Source of the DNA: Streptomyces rishiriensis
GTDB lineage: Bacteria > Actinomycetota > Actinomycetes > Streptomycetales > Streptomycetaceae
DNA: 64,000 nucleotides
Assembly (NCBI RefSeq): GCF_030815485.1
Contig: NZ_JAUSWV010000002.1
Coordinates: 7,688,001-7,752,000, forward strand
Direction: 5' to 3'
Below are positions 18,452-26,046 of this stretch, in pieces. The notes beneath the pieces are model-generated. The model ran no database searches. It was not told the origin of the DNA and was given only the letters and a program-made list of their open reading frames with translations. Within the stretch, counting starts at the first letter, position 1, and every line of letters starts with the position of its first letter. The position numbers and the translations under genes were made by a program.

Positions 18452-19315
18452 ATGAGCAAGGTCGCCACCAACACCTTCCAGACGTATCGAGCGGTCGCCA
18501 GTTTCGAGCGGGCCAGGGAGATAGCCCGCACGACGTCACCGTTCACCATCGAGATCCGCTTCCTCGGCGGACTGACGGGCACTCAGCAGGACGCCTTCGC
18601 CGCGGCTGCCGACCGTTGGGCCAAGGTCGTCGTCGGGGACCTGGACACCGCGCTCGTCAACGGCGACGTCATCGACGACCTGCTCATCGAGGCCGAAGGG
18701 GTCACGATCGACGGTCCCGGCCGCGTCCTGGGGATGGCCGGCCCCACCGACTTCCGTGACGACTCCGCGCAGTTCGGCGCGTTCCTGCCGGCGAAGGGCG
18801 TGATGAGGTTCGACTCCGCCGACCTCACCCGGATGGAGGCGGACGGCACGCTCGTCGATGTGATCACGCACGAGATGGGACACGTCCTGGGCATCGGCAC
18901 CCTGTGGACGGCGTTCGGCCTCCTCAAGGGCGGCGGCACCCAGAACCCCAGCTTCGTCGGCGCCCGCGCGACGGCCGAGTTCGCCGCACTCCTCGGTGAG
19001 GAGGACCCGGCGCCGGTGCCGGTCGCCAACTTCGGCGGGCCCGGTACCCAGGACAGCCACTGGCGTGAGGCGGTCTTCGTCAACGAACTCATGTCGCCGT
19101 TCATCTCCGGAGCCGGCAACCCCCTGAGCCGGATGACCGCGGCGAGCCTCGGCGACCTCGGCTACCAGGTCGACCTCGACGGCGCCGAACCCTACACACT
19201 GCCGAATCTGCTCCAGATCGCCAGGGAGGGCGCTCTCGTGCCGCACACGGCGCCACTCGGCGACGGCATGATGCTTCCGGTGGTGCCGACGCGTCTTCCC
19301 GCCGCGACGCCGTAG
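18452..19315 (+). CDS. Leishmanolysin-like zinc metalloprotease without signal peptide
   Basis: A 287-residue metzincin-type protease. The zinc motif HEMGHVLGIG lies at His140-Glu141-His144. A later His (DSHWRE, about residue 212) is the probable third ligand, and NELMSP gives a Met-turn. Leishmanolysin (M8) relatives share this widely spaced third His. No signal peptide or membrane segment is visible, so it would be cytosolic or exported by another route. The ATG at 18452 has GGAGGA 8 bp upstream; an overlapping GTG three bases earlier is less well placed. It faces away from two trypsin-like genes, making a small protease cluster. Substrate unknown. Confidence 0.82.
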   Translation: MSKVATNTFQTYRAVASFERAREIARTTSPFTIEIRFLGGLTGTQQDAFAAAADRWAKVVVGDLDTALVNGDVIDDLLIEAEGVTIDGPGRVLGMAGPTDFRDDSAQFGAFLPAKGVMRFDSADLTRMEADGTLVDVITHEMGHVLGIGTLWTAFGLLKGGGTQNPSFVGARATAEFAALLGEEDPAPVPVANFGGPGTQDSHWREAVFVNELMSPFISGAGNPLSRMTAASLGDLGYQVDLDGAEPYTLPNLLQIAREGALVPHTAPLGDGMMLPVVPTRLPAATP

Positions 19316-19365
19316 GCGGTGGCGCCCGAAGCGGTCGCCGTGTGCGGACCTCTCCGGGCGCACGG

Positions 19366-20292
19366 TCATCGCAGGACGGCCTCCCAGGTGTCCACGGCGT
19401 AGTGCAGGACCATTCCGTGGCGCGCGTACAGCCCCGGCGCGCCGGTCGCGTTGGAGGTGTCCACACCGAGCCCGACGCTGTCCCGGCCCCGGACGGCGAA
19501 GGCCGCGAAGGCCTGCCGCAGCAGCAGCCCGGCCAGTCCGCGTCCCCGGGCTTCACGCAGCACGCCGATGCTGCGGATCCACCCCATCGCCTCACGGTCG
19601 TCGCGGGCCAGCACGAACCCGGCGTCGCCGGACTCGTCCGTGGCGGCGATCCACACCAGGGACCAGTCGAGCCCCGCCGCGTCCACGTCGTGCAGCCACT
19701 GCTCGTAGCCGCGTGGCTGGAAGTCGAAGTGCTCGGCGAAGGCGGACTGGTAGAGCTCGTGGACGCGGACCCGGTCCGCCTCGGTGGCGCAGGCCCGCAG
19801 CCGCACCCCGGGGGGCGACGCCGGCGGCCGGTCAGCCGCCCGGTCCAGGGGACGGCGCAGTACGTGGTAGCGCCGTACGACGGACCAGCCGCGGGCCCGG
19901 AGCAGCGCGGTGTCGAGGGTGGGCGCCGCGTTGAGATGCAGATGCACCACGGCCCGCCCGGCCCCGTTCTCCCGGGCCCGCTCCAGCGCCCGGGTCTCCA
20001 TCGAGGCCAGGACGAGCCGGCCCGCCTCCTGCCGGTCGGGCAGGACGTAGTGGTCGATGTCGACGCGTTCGCCGCCCGACTCGTCCCACAGCAGCCCGTA
20101 CGCGACCAGCCGGTCACCGTCGAAGGCGAGCCAGGAGTCCCGCCGCAGATCCGTGTCGGGGTGCTTCAGATCGGCCTCGACGGTGCGCGGATCCGTCTCG
20201 GGCCGGCCGATCTCGATGCGGTCGACCTCGTTGAGGAGAGCGGCGACGGCGGGCGCGTCGGCGAGGACGGCGGGACGCAGGCGGTAGGGCAT
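19366..20292 (-). CDS. Double-GNAT N-acetyltransferase (MshD-like)
   Basis: A 308-residue protein made of two GNAT halves. The C-terminal half has the acetyl-CoA-binding pattern IRSIGVLREARGRGLAGLLL followed by VDTSNATGAPGLYARHGMV, typical of an active GNAT domain. The N-terminal half (LVAYGLLWDESG, YVLPDRQEAGRLVL) looks degenerate. Mycothiol synthase MshD has the same two-domain build and length, but I cannot show that this is MshD; Streptomyces has several such proteins. It is transcribed divergently from the CoxM-type gene, with an inverted repeat 30-53 bp upstream. Confidence 0.8.
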   Translation of the reverse strand: MPYRLRPAVLADAPAVAALLNEVDRIEIGRPETDPRTVEADLKHPDTDLRRDSWLAFDGDRLVAYGLLWDESGGERVDIDHYVLPDRQEAGRLVLASMETRALERARENGAGRAVVHLHLNAAPTLDTALLRARGWSVVRRYHVLRRPLDRAADRPPASPPGVRLRACATEADRVRVHELYQSAFAEHFDFQPRGYEQWLHDVDAAGLDWSLVWIAATDESGDAGFVLARDDREAMGWIRSIGVLREARGRGLAGLLLRQAFAAFAVRGRDSVGLGVDTSNATGAPGLYARHGMVLHYAVDTWEAVLR

Positions 20293-20321
20293 GGCGCCAG
20301 GGTCCGGGGAAGGGGACCCGG

Positions 20322-20345
20322 GCGCAACGCGATTTCACGTTGCGC
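20322..20345. promoter_or_regulatory. Inverted repeat in a divergent promoter region
   Basis: GCGCAACG at 20322-20329 is the exact complement of CGTTGCGC at 20338-20345, with an 8-base centre. It lies 30-53 bp upstream of the GNAT gene start and about 150 bp from the divergent FAD-subunit gene, a good place for an operator. The arm spacing suits a dimeric regulator. No family can be assigned safely. Confidence 0.4.
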
Positions 20346-20490
20346 AAGGTGCAGCCATGAGCCCTGTATGCGCCCCCGTACGCCTGGGCAGAATCCGTTC
20401 TGCCATTGATCATGCGGGCGAGCGGCACGGCTGCACACGACGGCGCCGTGTCACTCGCCACGAACTTCCAGGGAAGGCAGGTCGGTTGTC

Positions 20491-21213
20491 GTGCAGTTGC
20501 GTCTTCCCTCCTCGATATCCGAAGCCCAGCGGTGTCTGGCGGAGGGAGCGGTACCGGTAGGCGGCGCCACGCTCGTGTGGGCCGGCTGGCAGCGGGACGG
20601 CTTCCCCGAGCAGGCCGTGTCACTGCGCAACGTCCCGGAGGCCGGCACGGTGGGGCCGCACGGACTGGGCGGCGCCGTGCTGCTGCACCGCGTCGACGCG
20701 ACCGTGCCCGAGGCGCTGCACCGGGCGGCCTCCGGCGTGGGCACCGGCGCGGTGCGCAGGGCCGCGACGGTCGGCGGCAACATCGTCGGAAGCACGCTGC
20801 GCTGTCTGCTCCCGGCGGCCCTCGTCCTCGACGCCCGCGCCACCGTCCTGGAACCCGACAGCGTCTACGAGACCGATCTGGGCGAGCTGCTGGCGAAGCG
20901 TCACGTACTGCTCAGCCTGCGCTGGCGCACCCCCCTGGTCAGCGGCTACCGCAAGCTGGAGGGCGAGGCGGGCGGGCCGCCGCCCCTCGTCGTCGCCGTC
21001 GCCGTGCACGCCGACGGCGACGGTCCCGGCGAGCTGCGGGTGGCCGTACGCGACGGCTACGAGGTGTTCAGCGAGAGCACGCCGTACGACTCCGATCCGG
21101 AACAGGTCCTGCACGCCCTGGCGGGCACCGACGTGAGCGCCCTCCCCGCCACCGCCCGGGAGGCGGTCCACGCCCAGATCACCGACGTACTGGCCCGCGC
21201 CGCCGAAGGCTGA
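20491..21213 (+). CDS. CoxM/xanthine dehydrogenase-type FAD-binding protein
   Basis: A 240-residue protein like the medium, FAD-binding subunit of molybdenum hydroxylases (carbon monoxide or xanthine dehydrogenase family). Supporting motifs are GGATLVWAGWQRDGFP near the N-terminus and VRRAATVGGNIVGSTLRC, whose ATVGGN holds FAD. The C-terminal substrate-pocket domain is about 90 residues. In complete enzymes this subunit passes electrons between the 2Fe-2S subunit and FAD. No molybdopterin or iron-sulfur subunit gene is nearby, so it is an orphan subunit here. It starts at GTG with GGGAAGG about 12 bp upstream. Confidence 0.85.
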   Translation: MQLRLPSSISEAQRCLAEGAVPVGGATLVWAGWQRDGFPEQAVSLRNVPEAGTVGPHGLGGAVLLHRVDATVPEALHRAASGVGTGAVRRAATVGGNIVGSTLRCLLPAALVLDARATVLEPDSVYETDLGELLAKRHVLLSLRWRTPLVSGYRKLEGEAGGPPPLVVAVAVHADGDGPGELRVAVRDGYEVFSESTPYDSDPEQVLHALAGTDVSALPATAREAVHAQITDVLARAAEG

Positions 21214-21237
21214 GGCCCGGGTGCCGGGCGTCGCGGA

Positions 21238-21530
21238 TCACGTCTCCCGCTCGGGCGCGTACGCCTCCGCCGCCACCATTCCGAAGGTCCAGGCGACGCC
21301 CTCCCGTGCCGTGCGGGTCGCCGGGGCACCCGCGGCCAGTAGGTGCGCCGTGTCCCGTCCGGCTCCGGCGTGGAGTTGAGGACCTCCACCATGACGACGG
21401 GCTCGTCGGCCGGGAGGTCGATACGCCACAGGGTGCCCGTCTCGTCACGGTGGACATGACGCGCCCCCGAGTCCGCCAGACAGCGGTCGTAGCCGTAGTG
21501 CTCCAGCATCACCCGGCGCAGTTCGGATCC
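21238..21530 (-). pseudogene. 3' remnant of a DUF6745 gene, frameshifted
   Basis: Translation gives MLEHYGYDRCLADSGARHVH, then TLWRIDLPADEPVVMVEVLN and PEPDGTRRTYW in one frame. After a one-base loss in the run at 21323-21326 the next frame gives ATRTAREGVAWTFGMVAAEA and ends at APERET-stop. Together these match what I remember of the C-terminal end of DUF6745 proteins, of unknown function. Only about 97 codons remain and the larger N-terminal part is missing. The 5' edge of the homology falls at a 20-bp perfect palindrome. It lies just upstream of the STM4015 cassette but on the opposite strand. Confidence 0.6.
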
Positions 21531-21548
21531 GGCAGGCCGGCCTGCCGG
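21529..21548. repeat. 20-bp perfect palindrome at the edge of the DUF6745 remnant
   Basis: CCGGCAGGCCGGCCTGCCGG is its own reverse complement over all 20 bases. It sits exactly where recognisable DUF6745 coding sequence stops and about 165 bp before the STM4015 gene. It could be a cruciform-forming breakpoint, a terminator, or chance in GC-rich DNA. Confidence 0.55.
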
Positions 21549-21711
21549 TAGGCCCGGCGCACGCCCGGACCACCACTGGCAACGCCCCCGGAACCGGGGT
21601 TCCCGCGCCGGCTCCCGGACCGAGGCCCCGCCGAGGGGCCCTGTCACTGCCTGTTGGTAGAACTGCGGACACATGCCGCACCGTGCCCCCTCTCTTCCCA
21701 GGAGCAGCTGA

Positions 21712-22668
21712 ATGACCATCGGTGATCACCTCGACGTGCTGTTCGGGCTGCCCGCGTACACCTTTCCCGGCCCGGACCGCACGCCCCGCCCGGTGGAGCC
21801 GGAATCCGTCGCCTGGCGCGTCACCAGTGACGTCTACGAGGCCGACGAGGCCTGGACGAAGGCGTTCGCCCGCTTCTGTTCCGCCGTCGACACCACCCGG
21901 GTGCGAGCCCTGATCGTCGGTGCCTGGCAGGAGGCGTACGACACGGACCCCTCCGACGTCGTGGAGGCGCTGGTGGCCGCCCGGGACCGGTTCCCCGCGT
22001 TGCGGGCGGTGTTCCTCGGCGACATGGTGGGGGAGGAGTGCGAGATCTCCTGGATCAACCAGACCGATGTGACCCCGCTTCTGACCGCGTTCCCCGCGCT
22101 GGAGGAGTTCGGCGTGCGCGGCGGGACCGGGCTGCGTTTCCCCGCCGTCAGCCACCGCGCGCTGCGCAGACTCGTGATCGAGACGGGCGGGCTGCCCGCC
22201 GAGGTCGTGCGCGGGGTCGGCGGCAGCGACCTGCCCGAGCTGGTCCATCTCGACCTGTGGCTCGGCACCCCCGAGTACGGCGGCGACAGCGAGGTCGCCG
22301 ACCTGGAGCCGATCCTGTCCGGCGCCCGGCTGCCGAGCCTGCGTCACCTCGCCCTGCGCAACAGCGAGATCCAGGACGCCGTGGCCGCGGCCGTCGCGTC
22401 CGCGCCCGTGGTGGCGCGTCTGGAGGTGCTGGACCTCTCCATGGGCGTGCTGACCGACGAGGGCGCGGCCGCCCTGCTCGGCGGCCAGCCGCTCACCCAC
22501 CTCAAGAAGCTCGACCTGCACTACCACTATCTGAGCGAGTCCCTCGAGGAGCGTGTGCGGCGGACCGTGGAGACCGCGGGCGTCGAGGTGGACCTCGACC
22601 GCGACGACGCCGAGGAGGACTCGGACGACGACGGCACGCCGTGGCGCTACGTCGCCGTCGGGGAGTGA
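21712..22668 (+). CDS. STM4015 family leucine-rich repeat protein
   Basis: A 318-residue protein, the first gene of the STM4015-STM4011 cassette named after Salmonella Typhimurium loci. Residues 1-60 are a lead-in domain. From about residue 65 the chain has irregular leucine-rich repeats (ALRRLVIETGGLP, ELVHLDLWLGTPEYGG, SLRHLALRNSEIQD, RLEVLDLSMGVLTDEG, HLKKLDLHYHYLSE). The C-terminus is acidic (DDAEEDSDDD). There is no signal peptide or membrane helix. LRR proteins bind other proteins, so it may recruit or present a substrate to the four enzymes that follow; that is inference. The ATG has AGGAGC about 7 bp upstream. The next gene begins 11 bp after the stop. Confidence 0.85.
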   Translation: MTIGDHLDVLFGLPAYTFPGPDRTPRPVEPESVAWRVTSDVYEADEAWTKAFARFCSAVDTTRVRALIVGAWQEAYDTDPSDVVEALVAARDRFPALRAVFLGDMVGEECEISWINQTDVTPLLTAFPALEEFGVRGGTGLRFPAVSHRALRRLVIETGGLPAEVVRGVGGSDLPELVHLDLWLGTPEYGGDSEVADLEPILSGARLPSLRHLALRNSEIQDAVAAAVASAPVVARLEVLDLSMGVLTDEGAAALLGGQPLTHLKKLDLHYHYLSESLEERVRRTVETAGVEVDLDRDDAEEDSDDDGTPWRYVAVGE

Positions 22669-22679
22669 ACACACCACCC

Positions 22680-23840
22680 ATGGTTCACCGTCCCTCCCCC
22701 CTCGGCGAGTCCGGCCCGGACCGGGCGTCCGGGCCGCGCCTCGCGGTGGTCGGCAACCCGGACAACCGTCGGGTCGCCCTCTTCGAGGAAGCGGTGCGCG
22801 CGGCCGGCCTGCCGGCCCCGCGTGTCGTGCCGTGGGCGGACGTGCTGAGCGCCGGCGGCGCCGAGTTCGCCGCCGACGAGATCGTCCGCCTGGACTCACC
22901 CGGCGAGAACCCCGCGGTCGACCGGCTGCTGCGCGGTGCCACGGACCCGACGCGGGTCGAGGGCTCCGGCCGCTGGTACGCCCGCTTCACCGCCGCCGTC
23001 CGCAGCCTGCGCGGCGGCGTCCGCCTCGACGACCCGGACGAGCTGGCGGTGCTGTTCGACAAGCGGCTCTGCCACGCCGTCCTGGACGCGGCGGGCGTTT
23101 CGGTGCCCGCCTCACCCACCTCGGGCCCACGGGGCGAGCCGGTACGCGGCTGGGACGACGTACGCGCGTCGATGCGCGCCCATCGGATGCCCCGGCTCTT
23201 CGTGAAACCCGCGCACGGATCGTCCGCCTCGGGCGTCCTCGCCGTCGAGTCGGGCGGCGGCGGCCGGATCAGGGCCACCACCTCCGTGGAACTCGCCGCC
23301 GACGGCGGCCTGCACAACTCCCTCCGGGTGCGCCGCTACGAACGCGAGCAGGACATCGCGGCCATCGTCGACGCGCTCGCCCCGGACGGGCTGCACCTCG
23401 AGCGCTGGCTGCCGAAGGCCTCCCAGGACGGCCGGGCCGCCGACCTCAGGGTCGTCGTCGTGGCCGGTCGCGCCACCCACGCGGTGGTCCGCACCAGCCG
23501 GTCGCCCCTGACCAACCTCCATCTCGGCGGCCGCCGGGGCGACCTGGACTCCGTCCGGGAAGCCGTCGAGGGGGCGGGCGCCCGCTGGACCGACCTGCTG
23601 GAGGTGTGCGAGCGGGCCGCCGCCTGCTTCCCGCGCACCCTGTGCGTCGGAGTCGACCTGCTGCCGGCCGTCGGCTGGCACCGGGCCGCGGTCGGAGAGG
23701 TCAACGCCTTCGGCGACCTGCTGCCCCGGCTCACCGGCCTGCCCGGCAGCGGCGCGGAAGGCCTCGACACCTACGCGGCCCAGGTGGCCGCCGTCCTGGG
23801 CGACCCCACCCGGTACAGAACAGGAACATCGCATGCCTGA
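22680..23840 (+). CDS. STM4014 family ATP-grasp-like protein
   Basis: A 386-residue protein. The order of motifs resembles ATP-grasp ligases: a Rossmann-like N-terminus (LAVVGNPDNRRVALFE), a nucleotide-binding lysine in LFVKPAHGSSASGVLAVE, then ADLRVVVVAGRATHAVVR and a metal-binding end, VGEVNAFGDLLPR, where the Glu and Asn are the expected ATP-grasp ligands. ATP-grasp enzymes join a carboxylate to an amine or thiol through an acyl-phosphate. The substrate is unknown. The chosen ATG lies 14 bp after GGGGAG; a GTG at 22665 that overlaps the previous stop is an alternative. Its 3' end overlaps the next gene by 8 bp, which suggests translational coupling. Confidence 0.82.
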   Translation: MVHRPSPLGESGPDRASGPRLAVVGNPDNRRVALFEEAVRAAGLPAPRVVPWADVLSAGGAEFAADEIVRLDSPGENPAVDRLLRGATDPTRVEGSGRWYARFTAAVRSLRGGVRLDDPDELAVLFDKRLCHAVLDAAGVSVPASPTSGPRGEPVRGWDDVRASMRAHRMPRLFVKPAHGSSASGVLAVESGGGGRIRATTSVELAADGGLHNSLRVRRYEREQDIAAIVDALAPDGLHLERWLPKASQDGRAADLRVVVVAGRATHAVVRTSRSPLTNLHLGGRRGDLDSVREAVEGAGARWTDLLEVCERAAACFPRTLCVGVDLLPAVGWHRAAVGEVNAFGDLLPRLTGLPGSGAEGLDTYAAQVAAVLGDPTRYRTGTSHA

Positions 23841-24675
23841 GCCCGACATGAACGAGGTGGTGGGAAGCCACGACCTCCTGCTCGTCACCCTCGACACACT
23901 CCGCCACGACGTCGCCGCCGAGCTGGCGGCCGCGGGCCGCATCCCGCAGCTGGCCCGCCACCTCCCGGGCGGCCGCTGGGAGGAGCGGCACGCGCCGGGC
24001 AGCTTCACCTACGCCTCCCACCAGGCGATCTTCGCGGGCTTCCTGCCCACCCCGGCCGCCCCCGGACCGCATCCGCGCCTGTTCGCGGCGGGTTTCGCGG
24101 GCAGCGAGACCACCGCGGGCGGAACCTACGTCTACGACACCCCCGATCTCGTCTCGGGCCTCGCCGAGGACGGTTACCACACCGTGTGCATCGGGGGAGT
24201 GGGCTTCTTCAACAAGCAGGGCCCACTGGGCTCGGTGCTGCCCGGCCTGTTCCACGAGTCCCACTGGGCACCGGAGTTCGGCGTCACCTCGCCCGAGTCC
24301 TTCGAGAACCAGGTCGCCCGGGCCGAGCAGGTCGTACGCGGACTCCCCCCGGAACAACGGCTGTTCCTCTTCGTCAACGTGTCCGCCCTGCACCAGCCGA
24401 ACTGGTTCCACCTGCCCGGCGCGACGCGCGAGACCGGCGACAGCCGGGAGACGCACGCCGCCGCGCTGGAGTACGTGGACCGGCACATCGGGCGGCTGTT
24501 CGCCGCCGCGAGCAGCAGGCGCCGCTGTTTCGCGATCGTCTGCTCCGACCACGGCACCGCCTACGGCGACGACGGCTACACCGGCCACCGCCTCGGCCAC
24601 GAGTCCGTGTGGACCGTGCCGTACGCCCACTTCTTCCTCGACCCCGCACCCCGTCCGACGGAGGCCGGCCGATGA
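23833..24675 (+). CDS. STM4013/SEN3800 family hydrolase (alkaline-phosphatase superfamily)
   Basis: A 280-residue predicted metallohydrolase of the sulfatase/alkaline phosphatase superfamily. LLLVTLDTLRHD holds the first metal-binding Asp, and GSFTYASHQAIFAGFLP supplies the candidate Ser or Thr nucleophile. FVNVSALHQPNW and VCSDHGTAYGDDGYTGHRLG supply the Asp-His pair and a late His. The Cys or Ser of true sulfatases in a C/SxPxR motif is not present, so a phosphate- or phosphonate-type ester is as likely as a sulfate ester. No signal peptide; it should act in the cytosol with the radical SAM enzymes. It overlaps both neighbours (8 bp and ATGA), a strong sign of one transcript. Confidence 0.85.
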   Translation: MPEPDMNEVVGSHDLLLVTLDTLRHDVAAELAAAGRIPQLARHLPGGRWEERHAPGSFTYASHQAIFAGFLPTPAAPGPHPRLFAAGFAGSETTAGGTYVYDTPDLVSGLAEDGYHTVCIGGVGFFNKQGPLGSVLPGLFHESHWAPEFGVTSPESFENQVARAEQVVRGLPPEQRLFLFVNVSALHQPNWFHLPGATRETGDSRETHAAALEYVDRHIGRLFAAASSRRRCFAIVCSDHGTAYGDDGYTGHRLGHESVWTVPYAHFFLDPAPRPTEAGR

Positions 24676-26036
24676 CCACCGCCGAGCCGGCCACCCGCAC
24701 CAGCCCCTACCAGCACTACGTCTACGCCTACCCGCACAAGACGGCCTACCGCGGGCTTCCCGGCCGCCCGTCCCTGAAGGCCCTCTGGGCGGCGGAGCCC
24801 AAGGACGCGCTCTCCCTGTACCTGCACATACCGTTCTGCGAGGTCCGCTGCGGCTTCTGCAACCTCTTCACCCGCATCGGCGCCCCCGACGGACTGACCG
24901 GCGCCTACCTGGACGCCCTGGAACGGCAGGCGGGGGAGGTACGGGAGGCGCTGGGGGAGACGGACGACGTCCGCTTCGCCACGGTCGCCTTCGGCGGGGG
25001 CACCCCGACCTTCCTCACCGCCGCCGAGCTGGACCGGCTCTGCGACATCGCCGAGCACCGGATGGGCGCCGACCTGCGCGCGGTCCCGCTCTCGGTCGAG
25101 GCCTCGCCCGCCACGGCCACCGCCGACCGCCTGGCCGTCCTGGCAGGCCGGGGCGCCACCCGGCTGAGCCTCGGCGTCCAGAGCTTCGTCGACTCCGAGG
25201 CCAGGGCCGCCGTACGCCCGCAGCGCCGCGCCGAGGTCGAGGCGGCCCTCGCCCGGATCCGCGACACCGGCATCCCGGTCCTCAACATCGACCTCATCTA
25301 CGGCATCGACGGCCAGACCGAGCAGACCTGGCGGCACTCCCTGGACGCGGCTCTGGCCTGGCGTCCCGAGGAGCTCTACCTCTACCCGCTCTACGTCCGC
25401 CCGCTGACCGGCCTCGACCGCCGCGGCGCGGGACCGGCGGCGGCCGAGGGCTCCGACCCGGCCTGGGACGAGCAGCGGCTGCGGCTCTACCGCGCCGGCC
25501 GCGACCACCTCCTCGCGCACGGCTACACCCAGCAGTCCATGCGGATGTTCCGCCGTACCGACGCCCCGCCGCAGGGCGCGGACGACTACGCCTGCCAGAC
25601 CGACGGCATGATCGGCCTCGGCTGCGGCGCCCGCTCCTACACGGCCCGACTGCACTACTCCTTCGACTACGCCGTCGGCATGCACCGGATCCGGGGCATC
25701 ATCGACGACTACGTCGCCGCCGACGCGTCCGCCTTCGCCCACGCCGAGGTCGGTCACCCCATGAACTCCCAGGAGGCGCGCCGCCGCCATCTCCTCCAGT
25801 CGCTCCTGCAGGCCGAGGGGCTGCGCCTCGACGACTACCGGACCCGTTTCGGCGGCGCGCCGGCCGACGACTTCGGCCCGGAGCTCCGACGCTTCGCCGA
25901 GCGCGGCTGGCTGACCGAGGCGGACCCGTCGGTCCTCAGGCTCACCCCCGAAGGCCTCGCCCACTCCGACGCCGTCGGCCCCGAGCTGTTCTCCCCGTCC
26001 GTGCGGGCCGCCATGACCGCCTACGAGCGGAAGTGA
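24672..26036 (+). CDS. STM4012 family radical SAM protein (HemW/HemN-like)
   Basis: A 454-residue radical S-adenosylmethionine enzyme. The iron-sulfur motif CEVRCGFC (Cys56, Cys60, Cys63) follows LYLHIPF, exactly as in the coproporphyrinogen dehydrogenase/HemW family. Later landmarks are TVAFGGGTPTFLTAAEL, LSVEASPATAT, LSLGVQSF and LNIDLIYGIDGQTEQTW. The C-terminal third (residues about 330-454) resembles the HemN-type C-terminal domain. Despite the likeness it sits in the STM4011-4015 cassette, not with heme genes. The reaction is unknown; a HemW-like radical chemistry on a bound substrate is possible. The start overlaps the previous stop as ATGA, so expression is coupled. Confidence 0.92.
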   Translation: MTTAEPATRTSPYQHYVYAYPHKTAYRGLPGRPSLKALWAAEPKDALSLYLHIPFCEVRCGFCNLFTRIGAPDGLTGAYLDALERQAGEVREALGETDDVRFATVAFGGGTPTFLTAAELDRLCDIAEHRMGADLRAVPLSVEASPATATADRLAVLAGRGATRLSLGVQSFVDSEARAAVRPQRRAEVEAALARIRDTGIPVLNIDLIYGIDGQTEQTWRHSLDAALAWRPEELYLYPLYVRPLTGLDRRGAGPAAAEGSDPAWDEQRLRLYRAGRDHLLAHGYTQQSMRMFRRTDAPPQGADDYACQTDGMIGLGCGARSYTARLHYSFDYAVGMHRIRGIIDDYVAADASAFAHAEVGHPMNSQEARRRHLLQSLLQAEGLRLDDYRTRFGGAPADDFGPELRRFAERGWLTEADPSVLRLTPEGLAHSDAVGPELFSPSVRAAMTAYERK

Positions 26037-26046
26037 CGGGCCCGCC

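Noticed and set aside
24672..26036. STM4012-type gene as HemW/coproporphyrinogen dehydrogenase
   Set aside because: The N-terminal motifs are HemN/HemW-like, but the gene is embedded and translationally coupled in the STM4011-4015 cassette, so I kept the cassette-specific family name.
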